Below, in pieces: positions 1 through 8,095 of a stretch of 64,000 nt of DNA (the stretch's first letter is position 1; each line of letters opens with the position of its first letter). Both the position numbers and the translations under genes were made by a program. Under the pieces are notes generated by a model. That model was not told where the DNA came from and did not search any database. It was given only the letters and a program-made list of their open reading frames with translations. The stretch is from Rhodococcus sp. Leaf247 (GTDB lineage Bacteria > Actinomycetota > Actinomycetes > Mycobacteriales > Mycobacteriaceae), in NCBI RefSeq assembly GCF_001426185.1, contig NZ_LMRP01000001.1, forward strand, positions 507,372 through 571,371, in the 5' to 3' direction.

Positions 1-1384
1 ACGACGCACTGCGCCGCCCGCATCTCGGCGGTCCTGTCCGTCAGCCAGGGCGCCGGAGAAGGCATCCTGACCCGCGCCGTCGCACTCCGAGACCGGCTCC
101 CCCGTGTGGCCGAATGCCTCCGCGACGGCCTCATCGCCCCCAAACACATCCACACCATCATCGGCCGCACCGACCTCGTCGACGGCACCACGTACGCGCA
201 GGAAGTCGACACCGAGATCGCCGCGGCCCTACACCGCCGCGGCTCCTGGTCGGACACACGCATGCGCGACATGATCGACCGCATCGTCTACCGCCACGAT
301 CCCGACGCCGTCAGGGAACGACGTGTCCTCGCCGAGAAGAACCGCAGCTTCTGGATCGACGCGGGACCCGACGGCATGGCCTACCTGGGCGCAACCATGA
401 CAGCCGAGAACGCCGTCGTCCTCGCCGCCGCTGTGCAGGAGTTGGCCGGACGCGTCTGCCGCAAGGACCCTCGCAGCACAGGCGCCCGTTCCAGCGACGC
501 CCTCTTCGCCCTCGCCACCCGCACAGCGTACGAATGCCAGTGCGACGACCCGGACTGCTCCGCGCCCGGATGGACCGGTGAGAACGGCCTGCTCACCTCC
601 GTCATCGTGCACGTCGTCACCGACACCACCACCATCGCCGACTCCACCACCACGGCCGGCGACACTGCCGACGGCAATCCGGGGTTCCTCGTCGGCCACG
701 GCGTCATCTCCCCCGACCACGTCGCCGACCTCGCCGACCGCGCCGACGCCGTCCGACGGCAATCCGGGGTTCCTCGTCGGCCACGGCGTCATCTCCCCCG
801 ACCACGTCGCCGACCTCGCCGACCGCGCCGACGCCGTCATCCGCCCCGTCTCGACCACCAACCCCGCATCACAACCGGCCGATCCGTACCGCCCCTCCAG
901 CGCCCTCGACACGTTCGTACGCATCCGCGACCAGTACTGCACCTGGCCCGGCTGCAACCGTGGAGTGTGGACCGGCGATCTCGACCACATCGCGGAGTAC
1001 GACCACCAGGACCCCGACGGCGGCGGCCAGACCACCGACGTCAACCTCGGCGGCACATGCAGGTTCCACCACAACCTCAAGACGTTCGGCGACTTCGTCG
1101 ACGATCAGTACACCGACGACGACACCGGACGCATCGTCTCCACCGTCACCACACCCGAAGGACTCACCGTCCCGGGGCCCGCGCACAACGGATACGACAT
1201 CCACCCCGGACTCGCCGACGTCACCTTCGACGCACCCGATCCCCCACCACCGAGTCCGCCCCGCACTCCCCCCAACAGACGCCGCACACGCCTGGCGGAC
1301 AAACATGCCCGCCGGAAAACCGAACGCAACCGCAACCGACGCGCCCGCGAACTCGCCGACACCGACGACCCCCCACCCTTCTGA
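1..1384 (+). pseudogene. 13E12 family DUF222/HNH endonuclease-like gene, 5' end outside window, frameshifted by an 85-bp tandem duplication
   Basis: The reading frame is open from base 1, so the gene starts upstream of the window. The first part (bases 1 to about 752) has the DUF222 pattern (RLPRVAECLRDGLI near its start). The second part carries an HNH domain: CTWPGC, then DLDHIAEYDH, then CRFHHNLKT (about bases 937-1083), ending in a basic tail and a TGA at 1382-1384. The halves lie in different frames. Bases 668-752 and 753-837 are identical 85-bp copies. Because 85 is not a multiple of three, the second copy shifts the frame; removing one copy restores a continuous protein reading ADAVIRPV across the joint. 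As read, the first frame would continue into a meaningless Arg/Pro-rich extension ending near 1431. The family is common and repeated in mycolic-acid actinobacteria; its role is unsettled. A second, intact member is at 45388. Confidence 0.85.
668..837. repeat. 85-bp perfect tandem duplication
   Basis: Copy one is 668-752 and copy two 753-837, directly abutting and identical base for base by eye. It lies between the DUF222 and HNH parts of the 13E12 gene and causes a +1 frame change. Confidence 0.95.
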
Positions 1385-1390
1385 GGGCCG

Positions 1391-1777
1391 TCAGTCCAGG
1401 CAGAACTCGTTGCCCTCGACGTCCTGCATGACCATGCAGGACTCGTCACCGTCGCCCGCCGGCAGCAGCCGCACTCGCGTGGCACCGAGGTCGATCAACC
1501 GTGCGCATTCGGCGTCCAGTGCCGCCAGTCGTTCGTCCCCCACCAGACCCACACCGACTCGGACATCGAGGTGGACGCGGTTCTTGACGGTCTTCGCCTC
1601 GGGAACGCGTTGGAAGTACAGTCGCGGGCCCTTGCCGGTCGGATCGGTGCACGCCGCCCATGCGGAATCCTCCGGAACCGGCTCGGCCTCGTACCCCAGG
1701 ACGTCGCACCAGAATCTGGCGACGCGCGCGGGCACCGCACAGTCGATGGTGACCTGGAACTCTCGAACCTCTGCCAT
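1391..1777 (-). CDS. VOC family / glyoxalase-like domain protein
   Basis: A 128-residue protein with the one-domain vicinal-oxygen-chelate pattern: ARFWCDVLGYE near residues 18-28, a central LYFQRVPEAKTVKNRVHLD stretch, and DVEGNEFCLD at the C-terminus. This matches the Glyoxalase_6-like group, whose members bind small molecules or confer resistance; the substrate cannot be read from the sequence. The ATG at 1777 (MAEVREFQ) is chosen over an upstream in-frame start that would add 22 unconserved residues. It converges on the preceding 13E12 gene with 6 bases between stops, and is divergent from the flavin monooxygenase-like gene at 1833. Confidence 0.8.
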   Translation of the reverse strand: MAEVREFQVTIDCAVPARVARFWCDVLGYEAEPVPEDSAWAACTDPTGKGPRLYFQRVPEAKTVKNRVHLDVRVGVGLVGDERLAALDAECARLIDLGATRVRLLPAGDGDESCMVMQDVEGNEFCLD

Positions 1778-1832
1778 CGGCTCACGATAGCGAGACGGGA
1801 AGAATCCGGTGCCCGAGATCGTTGACGAGTCC

Positions 1833-2852
1833 ATGAAGAACATCGGGTTCCTGTCGTTCGGGCACTGGTCGCCGTCACCGCACTCGCAGACGCGCTCCGC
1901 GTCGGATGTCCTGCTGCAGTCGATCGACCTCGCCGTCGCCGCCGAGGAGCTCGGCGCGGACGGGGCCTACTTCCGCGTTCACCACTTCGCGAACCAGCTC
2001 GCGTCGCCCTTCCCCCTGCTCGCTGCGGTCGGCGCGAAGACCAGTCGCATCGAGATCGGCACAGGCGTCATCGACATGCGCTACGAGAACCCGTTCTACA
2101 TGGCAGAGGACGCAGGATCGGCGGACCTGATCTCCGGCGGCCGACTGCAGCTCGGCGTGAGCCGGGGATCGCCCGAGCAGGTCATCGACGGGTTCCGGTA
2201 CTTCGGGTACGCGCCGGCCGAGGGTTCCGACAGCGGCGACATGGCCCGCGACCACACCCGCATCTTCCTGGACCTGTTGCAGGGCAAAGGCTTCGCGGAG
2301 CCCAACCCGTCACCGATGTTCCCCAATCCGCCCGGCCTGCTGCGCCTCGAACCCCACTCGGAGGGTCTGCGCCGGCGCATCTGGTGGGGTGCCGGCACCA
2401 GGGCGACCGCCGAGTGGACGGCGCAGCAGGGCATGAACCTGATGAGCTCCACTCTGCTCAGCGAGGACACCGGCGTGCCGTTCCACGAGCTGCAGGCAGA
2501 GCAGATCGAGCGCTTCCGTAAGACGTGGGCAGATTCCGGACACTCCTTCGAACCACGAGTGTCCGTCAGCCGCAGCATCTTCCCGATCGTCGACGACGTC
2601 GATCGCGCCTACTTCGGCCGTGAGGGCGGAAGCGGCGATCAGGTCGGCTACATCGACGGCGGCATCGCCCGATTCGGCAAGACCTATGCGGGGACACCCG
2701 ACAAGCTCATCGAGGAGCTGGCGAAGGACGAAGCCGTCGCCGCGGCCGACACGCTGCTCCTGACCGTGCCCAACCAGCTCGGCGTCGAGTACTGCGCGCA
2801 CCTGATCGAGTCGGTTCTGACCCACGTGGCACCGGAGCTGGGCTGGCGCTGA
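1833..2852 (+). CDS. LLM class flavin-dependent oxidoreductase (luciferase-like)
   Basis: A 339-residue protein with the bacterial luciferase-like TIM-barrel pattern: MKNIGFLSFGHW at the N-terminus, AEELGADGAYFRVHHF, then IEIGTGVIDMRYENP and LISGGRLQLGVSRGSP, the usual F420- or FMN-binding strands of this superfamily. Family members oxidise varied substrates with FMNH2 or reduced F420; the substrate here is unknown. A GTG at 1809 is in frame, but the ATG at 1833 places the first beta strand at the N-terminus as usual. It converges with ychF, with only 7 bases between stops. Confidence 0.85.
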   Translation: MKNIGFLSFGHWSPSPHSQTRSASDVLLQSIDLAVAAEELGADGAYFRVHHFANQLASPFPLLAAVGAKTSRIEIGTGVIDMRYENPFYMAEDAGSADLISGGRLQLGVSRGSPEQVIDGFRYFGYAPAEGSDSGDMARDHTRIFLDLLQGKGFAEPNPSPMFPNPPGLLRLEPHSEGLRRRIWWGAGTRATAEWTAQQGMNLMSSTLLSEDTGVPFHELQAEQIERFRKTWADSGHSFEPRVSVSRSIFPIVDDVDRAYFGREGGSGDQVGYIDGGIARFGKTYAGTPDKLIEELAKDEAVAAADTLLLTVPNQLGVEYCAHLIESVLTHVAPELGWR

Positions 2853-2859
2853 ACCGCGG

Positions 2860-3939
2860 TCACACGTTGAAGCGGAACTCCACCACGTCGCCGTCGGCCA
2901 TGACGTATTCCTTGCCCTCGATGCGGACCTTGCCGGCCGACTTGGCGGCGGCCATGGAACCGGCGGCGACGAGGTCGTCGTAGGACACGACCTCGGCCTT
3001 GATGAAGCCCTTCTCGAAGTCGGTGTGGATGACGCCGGCGGCCTGCGGTGCGGTGTCGCCCTGATGGATCGTCCACGCACGGGACTCTTTCGGGCCCGCG
3101 GTGAGGTATGTCTGCAGCCCGAGGGTGTGGAAGCCGGCGCGCGCCAGGGCGTGCAGGCCGGGCTCGGACTGGCCGATGCTCTCGAGCAGTTCCATGGCGG
3201 ACTCGTCGTCGAGTTCGACGAGCTCCGACTCGATCTTCGCGTCGAGGAAGACGGCGTCGGCGGGAGCGACGGCAGCCTTAAACTCGGCAACCTTCGCGTC
3301 GTCGGTGAGGATCGACTCGTCGGCGTTGAAGACGTAGAGGAACGGCTTCGTCGTGAGCAGGTTCAGCTCGCGCAGCGACGAGGCGTCGAAGGTGTTCTTC
3401 ACCGAGTACAGCGTCTTGCCGCTGTCCAGGATGGTCTGCGCTTCCTTGGCCGCAGCGACCATCGGAGCGCGATCCTTCTGCGTGCGGACTTCCTTCTCGA
3501 GGCGCGGGATCGCCTTCTCGAGAGTCTGCATGTCGGCGATGATCAGCTCGGTCTCGATGACCTCGATGTCGGCGGCGGGATCGACACGACCGTCGACGTG
3601 GACCACGTCGTCGTCGGCGAACACCCGGACGACCTGGCAGATAGCGTCGGCCTCGCGGATGTTGGCCAGGAACTTGTTGCCCAGACCGGCGCCCTCGGAG
3701 GCGCCCTTCACGATGCCGGCGATGTCGACGAAGGTGACGGGCGCGGGGAGGATCTTCTCGGAGCCGAAGATCTTGGCCAACTCGTTCAGACGCGGATCCG
3801 GCAACGCGACGACGCCTTCGTTGGGCTCGATGGTGGCGAACGGGTAGTTCGCCGCCAGCACGTCGTTGTTGGTCAGCGCATTGAACAGGGTCGACTTACC
3901 GACGTTGGGCAGTCCGACGATTCCGAGGGTGAGGCTCAC
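2860..3939 (-). CDS. ychF: Redox-regulated P-loop ATPase/GTPase YchF (OLA1 family)
   Basis: A 359-residue cytoplasmic P-loop NTPase. The G1 motif GLPNVGKST is at residues 9-17, followed by FATIEPNEG (switch I), FVDIAGIVKGAS (G3) and a C-terminal TGS domain ending VVEFRFNV. YchF/OLA1 proteins prefer ATP, bind ribosomes and have been linked to oxidative stress responses. Length is as expected for the family. A TAGACT hexamer on the minus strand at about 3950-3955 lies 10 bases before the ATG with no Shine-Dalgarno sequence between, so the leader may be very short. Rv1112 holds the equivalent place in M. tuberculosis. Confidence 0.95.
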   Translation of the reverse strand: MSLTLGIVGLPNVGKSTLFNALTNNDVLAANYPFATIEPNEGVVALPDPRLNELAKIFGSEKILPAPVTFVDIAGIVKGASEGAGLGNKFLANIREADAICQVVRVFADDDVVHVDGRVDPAADIEVIETELIIADMQTLEKAIPRLEKEVRTQKDRAPMVAAAKEAQTILDSGKTLYSVKNTFDASSLRELNLLTTKPFLYVFNADESILTDDAKVAEFKAAVAPADAVFLDAKIESELVELDDESAMELLESIGQSEPGLHALARAGFHTLGLQTYLTAGPKESRAWTIHQGDTAPQAAGVIHTDFEKGFIKAEVVSYDDLVAAGSMAAAKSAGKVRIEGKEYVMADGDVVEFRFNV

Positions 3940-3994
3940 AGGAAGAAGAGTCTACGTGCCGCCCCCGACCGTCCCGTCGGCCCTGCCCTTGCCG

Positions 3995-4420
3995 TCAGTA
4001 CGAGTAGTCGACGCTGCTGCTCGTCGACACCGCGAAAGCGATGAGCACGACGTAGAAGAGGATGAACAGCACGAACAACCCGATCGCGATGTACAGCGAG
4101 TACTTTCCCAGTTGCTTCGTGCGTTCCGACGCGTAGTGGGCGCCCTGGTAGTCACCGAGAGACCAGCGAGGGAACACCGAACTCGAATGGTTGAACGCCG
4201 AGAATGCCAGCGGCCAGAAGAAGATCAGCGCGGCAGCGGCCCAGCCGGCGTTCGTGGGCGGCAGAGGCGGCGGCCCGTACTGCGGCTGCTGAGGCTGTTG
4301 CTGGGGATACGCCGGCGCACCGAAACTGCCGGTGTCCTGCTGTCCGGTGGTCGGCCCCTTGCTCAGGTCGGGCTCGTAGGACGGGTACTGGCCCGGGAAG
4401 TTCTGCGGTTGGTCTGACAC
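3995..4420 (-). CDS. CD225/dispanin family membrane protein
   Basis: A 141-residue protein: residues 1 to about 57 are rich in Pro, Gln and Tyr (PQQQPQQPQYGPPP) and probably disordered, followed by two hydrophobic helices (WAAAALIFFWPLAFSAF and LYIAIGLFVLFILFYVVLIA). Between them GDYQGAHYASERTKQLGKYS is the CD225 signature shared with eukaryotic interferon-induced transmembrane proteins. Bacterial members are common in actinobacteria and of unknown function. The GTG start at 4420 is supported by a TACGAT hexamer six bases upstream (leaderless arrangement). Confidence 0.85.
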   Translation of the reverse strand: MSDQPQNFPGQYPSYEPDLSKGPTTGQQDTGSFGAPAYPQQQPQQPQYGPPPLPPTNAGWAAAALIFFWPLAFSAFNHSSSVFPRWSLGDYQGAHYASERTKQLGKYSLYIAIGLFVLFILFYVVLIAFAVSTSSSVDYSY

Positions 4421-4426
4421 ACGAGC

Positions 4427-4432
4427 ATCGTA
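4427..4432 (-). promoter_or_regulatory. -10 element TACGAT, leaderless promoter of the CD225 gene
   Basis: On the minus strand TACGAT (fits TANNNT) is followed by six bases and then the GTG start at 4420, so transcription is predicted to begin at the start codon. No Shine-Dalgarno sequence is present. Confidence 0.55.
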
Positions 4433-4562
4433 GGCAACCTTCGGGTCCCGAGGGGTTCTCGTTGTCAGGTCGTGACGTTCGGCGACGGGTGGTGACCGCT
4501 CGTCGCAACGATCCGTACTCGCCGCGGTGACAACCGCACGAAATGTCGGTCGGTCTGCTTAC

Positions 4563-4578
4563 AGTGACTGCGATCACA
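4563..4578 (+). promoter_or_regulatory. CRP/GlxR-type site upstream of cstA
   Basis: AGTGACTGCGATCACA matches the GTGA-N6-TCAC core bound by cAMP-dependent CRP-family regulators (GlxR/Cmr in this order). It lies 43-58 bases before the cstA start and overlaps a possible -10 element TACAGT at 4560-4565. If that hexamer is the real -10, bound protein would block rather than assist transcription; the position of the true promoter is not certain. Confidence 0.6.
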
Positions 4579-4620
4579 CGATGATCGCCACATCTCCCTC
4601 GCATGCCAGGAGCCCTGCAG

Positions 4621-6894
4621 ATGACTGCCGTGTCCGACAAGGGAAGCTCGCACGTCGAGTTTCTGAAGACCGACGACGACCTCCCACCCGTGGGCGTCGT
4701 CGACCGCTCCCCCATGACCGTGCCGAAGCGCGTGATCTTCGTGATCATCGGACTGCTCGGCGCGATCGCGTGGACGGTCATCGCGATCATCCGCGGCGAG
4801 CAGGTCAACGCCGTGTGGTTCGTCGTCGCCGCAGTCTGTACCTATATCTTCGCGTTCCGGTTCTACGCACGCCTCATCGAGAACCGCATCGTGCACCCGC
4901 GCGACGATCGAGCGACGCCGGCCGAGATCCTGGAGAACGGCAAGGACTACATGCCGACGGACCGTCGGGTGCTGTTCGGCCACCACTTCGCCGCCATCGC
5001 CGGCGCCGGTCCGCTCGTCGGACCCGTGCTCGCCGCGCAGATGGGCTACCTGCCCGGCACGATGTGGATCATCATCGGCGTCGTCTTCGCCGGCGCGGTG
5101 CAGGACTTCCTGGTGCTCTGGATCTCGACTCGCCGTCGCGGCCGCAGCCTCGGTCAGATGGCCCGCGAGGAGCTGGGCGTGGTCGGTGGTATCGCCGCCC
5201 TCATCGGCGTCTTCGTCATCATGATCATCATCATCGCGGTACTCGCACTCGTCGTCGTGAACGCACTCGCCGAGAGCCCGTGGGGCGTGTTCTCGATCGC
5301 GCTCACCATTCCCATCGCACTGTTCATGGGCGTCTACCTGCGATACCTGCGCCCCGGCAAGGTGTCCGAGGTCTCGCTCATCGGCGTCGTCCTGCTGCTG
5401 CTCGCTATCATCTCGGGCGGCTGGGTCGCCGAGACGGAATGGGGCGCCGACTGGTTCACGCTGTCGAAGGTCACCGTCGCCTGGCTGCTGATCGCCTACG
5501 GTCTGGCCGCCTCGATCCTCCCCGTGTGGTTGCTGCTGGCCCCGCGCGACTACCTGTCGACGTTCATGAAGATCGGCACCATCGTGCTGCTGGCCGTCGG
5601 CATCCTCATCGCCCGTCCGGTCCTGCAGATGCCCGACGTCACGTCGTTCGCGAGTGAGGGCAACGGACCCGCCTTCTCCGGATCACTGTTCCCGTTCCTG
5701 TTCATCACCATCGCGTGCGGTGCGCTGTCCGGTTTCCACGCGCTGATCTCCTCGGGCACCACGCCGAAGCTTCTCGAGAAGGAGAAGCAGATGCGCATGA
5801 TCGGGTACGGCGGCATGCTCACCGAATCCTTCGTCGCCATCATGGCTCTGGTCACCGCCTGCATCCTCGACCAGCACATCTACTTCGCTCTGAACGCGCC
5901 TACCGCACTCACCGGCGGCACCCCCGAGACAGCGGCGACCTACGTCAACGGACTCGGACTCTCCGGCGGAGACGTCAGCGCGGCCGAGTTGTCGCAGGCT
6001 GCCACGGACGTCGGCGAGGAATCGATCATCTCCCGCACCGGCGGTGCCCCCACTCTGGCGTTCGGCATGTCGGAGGTGCTGCACCAGGTCTTCGGCGGTG
6101 AGAGCCTCAAGTCGTTCTGGTACCACTTCGCCATCATGTTCGAGGCGCTGTTCATCCTCACCACGGTCGATGCCGGTACCCGCGTCGCGCGCTTCATGCT
6201 GTCCGACTCGCTGGGCAACCTCGGCGGCGGCGCGAAGAAGTTCCGCGACCCGTCGTGGCGCGTCGGTGCCTGGATCTGCTCGGTCATCGTCGTCGCCGCG
6301 TGGGGCGCCATCCTGCTCATGGGTGTGACCGATCCGCTGGGCGGCATCAACACGCTCTTCCCGCTCTTCGGCATCGCGAACCAGTTGCTCGCTGCCATCG
6401 CGCTGACAGTCGTCCTGACCGTCGTCGTCAAGAAGGGTCTGCTGAAGTGGGCGTGGATCCCCGCCCTCCCGTTGGTATTCGACCTCGTCGTCACCATGAC
6501 GGCGTCGTACCAGAAGATCTTCTCCGACGTTCCGGCCATCGGCTACTGGGCTCAGCACAGCGACTTCACGGAAGCGAAGGCGCAGGGCCTCACCGAGTTC
6601 CGCTCGGCGGCGACTCCGGAGGCCATCGACGCCGTCATCCGCAACACGTTCATCCAGGGCACGCTGTCCATCGTCTTCGCGGTGCTCGTCCTCATCGTCG
6701 CACTGGCCGGATTCGCCGTCTGCATCAAGGCGATCCGGGCCGGCGGGCTGCCCAGCAGCGAGGAGGAGGACGTGCCGTCGAAGCTGTTCGCGCCCAGCGG
6801 TTTCCTCCCCACCGAGGCGGAGAAATCGGTGCAGGCGGAGTGGGACGTCCTCATCGCGGACGGCACGGTCCGTCGGCCGGGAACGGGCCACTGA
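4621..6894 (+). CDS. cstA: Carbon starvation protein CstA, pyruvate/peptide transporter
   Basis: A 757-residue polytopic inner-membrane protein with more than a dozen hydrophobic segments. Typical CstA stretches are visible: FGHHFAAIAGAGPLVGPVLA near residue 120, GAVQDFLVLW, and ALSGFHALISSGTTPK near residue 375. CstA proteins import pyruvate or peptides during carbon limitation. The ATG at 4621 is preferred over one at 4603 because AGGAG (4608-4612) stands 8 bases before it. The gene is followed after one base by the YbdD/YjiX-type small protein found with cstA/btsT, and is preceded by a CRP-type palindrome. Confidence 0.93.
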   Translation: MTAVSDKGSSHVEFLKTDDDLPPVGVVDRSPMTVPKRVIFVIIGLLGAIAWTVIAIIRGEQVNAVWFVVAAVCTYIFAFRFYARLIENRIVHPRDDRATPAEILENGKDYMPTDRRVLFGHHFAAIAGAGPLVGPVLAAQMGYLPGTMWIIIGVVFAGAVQDFLVLWISTRRRGRSLGQMAREELGVVGGIAALIGVFVIMIIIIAVLALVVVNALAESPWGVFSIALTIPIALFMGVYLRYLRPGKVSEVSLIGVVLLLLAIISGGWVAETEWGADWFTLSKVTVAWLLIAYGLAASILPVWLLLAPRDYLSTFMKIGTIVLLAVGILIARPVLQMPDVTSFASEGNGPAFSGSLFPFLFITIACGALSGFHALISSGTTPKLLEKEKQMRMIGYGGMLTESFVAIMALVTACILDQHIYFALNAPTALTGGTPETAATYVNGLGLSGGDVSAAELSQAATDVGEESIISRTGGAPTLAFGMSEVLHQVFGGESLKSFWYHFAIMFEALFILTTVDAGTRVARFMLSDSLGNLGGGAKKFRDPSWRVGAWICSVIVVAAWGAILLMGVTDPLGGINTLFPLFGIANQLLAAIALTVVLTVVVKKGLLKWAWIPALPLVFDLVVTMTASYQKIFSDVPAIGYWAQHSDFTEAKAQGLTEFRSAATPEAIDAVIRNTFIQGTLSIVFAVLVLIVALAGFAVCIKAIRAGGLPSSEEEDVPSKLFAPSGFLPTEAEKSVQAEWDVLIADGTVRRPGTGH

Positions 6895-6895
6895 C

Positions 6896-7087
6896 ATGAA
6901 CGCCGTCCTGAAGTCCGTTCGCGCCGCGACGTGGTGGATCACGTCCGTCATGGGTGATCACGACTACGAGCGTTTCGTCGAGCATCAGAACCGGGTCCAT
7001 CCCGGACAGCCGGTGCCCACCGAGCGCGAGTACTGGAAGGCACGCCACGCGGAGGCGGACGCCAATCCCGGTGCGCGGTGTTGCTGA
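6896..7087 (+). CDS. YbdD/YjiX family small protein, CstA partner
   Basis: A 63-residue protein with the compact family pattern: MGDHDYERFVEHQNRVHPGQ, then EREYW and a C-terminal double cysteine. These short proteins are encoded directly after cstA/btsT genes in many bacteria and are thought to act with the transporter; the mechanism is not established. The ATG overlaps the end of cstA by context (TGACATG), indicating one transcript and translational coupling. Confidence 0.85.
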   Translation: MNAVLKSVRAATWWITSVMGDHDYERFVEHQNRVHPGQPVPTEREYWKARHAEADANPGARCC

Positions 7088-7099
7088 CACCATGACGGG

Positions 7100-7996
7100 G
7101 TGACATCACCGCGTTGGTCCGCCGAGACGACCCGACTGCCGCTCCCCGCGCCCTACGACGTGGCGTGGATGCGGTGGTTCCTGGCGGGCCACGCGGTGCC
7201 GGGTATGGAGACCTTCGTCGACGGCGTCTACCGGCGATCGTTACGACTCGACCACGGGCCGGCGGTGGTGTCCTGCCGCTTCGAGGACACCGCCGTGGAA
7301 GTGCACACCCGAGCGTCGGACTCACGCGACATCCCGACCGCGCTCGACAAGGTACGACGTGTGTTGGCCCTCGATGTCGACGCGACAGCAGTCGACGCGG
7401 TGCTCGCAGCGGATCCCGCGCTGCGCCCGTCCGTCGAGGATGCGCCGGGTATCCGTGTGCCGGGCGCCTTCGATGCGTCGGAGGTGCTGCTCCGCACCAT
7501 GATCGGTCAGCAGATATCCCTGGGTGCCGCCGCGACACACACCGCCCGGCTCGTCGCCGCACTCGGTGACCCGGTGGGTGACGACGACGGGCAGGACGAC
7601 CACGGCATCACCCGACTGTTTCCCACCCCCGCAGCGATCGCCGCGCGCGGGGCCGACATCCTCACCGGTCCCCGGCGACGAGTGACCTCGATCGCCGCGG
7701 CCGCCGGCGAACTGTCGTCCGGCACCTTGGACATCGCCCACGGCAACGTCGGCGCAGATCAGGAACGCGCCCTGCTCGCGCTTCCCGGAGTCGGACCGTG
7801 GACCGCGCGCTACGTGTCGATGCGGCTCCTCGGGGACGCCGACGTCCTGCTCGACACGGACCTCGTCGTCCGGCAGGGAGCTGCGCTCCTCGACATCGAT
7901 CTGTCGGACACCGCACGATGGGCTCCGTGGCGTTCCTACGCCTCCATGCACCTGTGGCGCACAGCATTGCTCGCGCGCGGACTGACCATCGGGTAG
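7100..7996 (+). CDS. DNA-3-methyladenine glycosylase II (AlkA type)
   Basis: A 298-residue base-excision repair glycosylase that removes alkylated bases. The helix-hairpin-helix LPGVGPWTARYVSMR is followed by the catalytic-aspartate region LLDTDLVVRQG, and MIGQQISLGAA marks the start of the HhH-GPD domain. It is a stand-alone glycosylase; many actinobacterial relatives are fused behind an Ada domain, which is absent here. The GTG at 7100 begins the conserved region 12 bases after the small CstA partner. A TTGACG/TACAGT pair follows the gene and probably serves the next one. Confidence 0.87.
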   Translation: MTSPRWSAETTRLPLPAPYDVAWMRWFLAGHAVPGMETFVDGVYRRSLRLDHGPAVVSCRFEDTAVEVHTRASDSRDIPTALDKVRRVLALDVDATAVDAVLAADPALRPSVEDAPGIRVPGAFDASEVLLRTMIGQQISLGAAATHTARLVAALGDPVGDDDGQDDHGITRLFPTPAAIAARGADILTGPRRRVTSIAAAAGELSSGTLDIAHGNVGADQERALLALPGVGPWTARYVSMRLLGDADVLLDTDLVVRQGAALLDIDLSDTARWAPWRSYASMHLWRTALLARGLTIG

Positions 7997-8014
7997 CCGG
8001 GGCCCTCGCTCGGC

Positions 8015-8041
8015 TTGACGACGCACCGTCCCGGGTACAGT
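8015..8041 (+). promoter_or_regulatory. Putative promoter of the AI-2E family gene
   Basis: TTGACG (8015-8020) and TACAGT (8036-8041) have a 15-base spacer, somewhat short, about 55 bases before the GTG start at 8096. Confidence 0.35.
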
Positions 8042-8095
8042 CACAGCGCGTGACGGCTCTTTCGGTCGCGTAACCACCATGACGAGAGGACTCAC

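Noticed and set aside
229..1080. Long open frames antisense to the 13E12 gene and to most other genes
   Set aside because: In high-GC DNA the opposite strand of real genes is often open; these frames have no recognisable domains, use rare codons and overlap conserved proteins.
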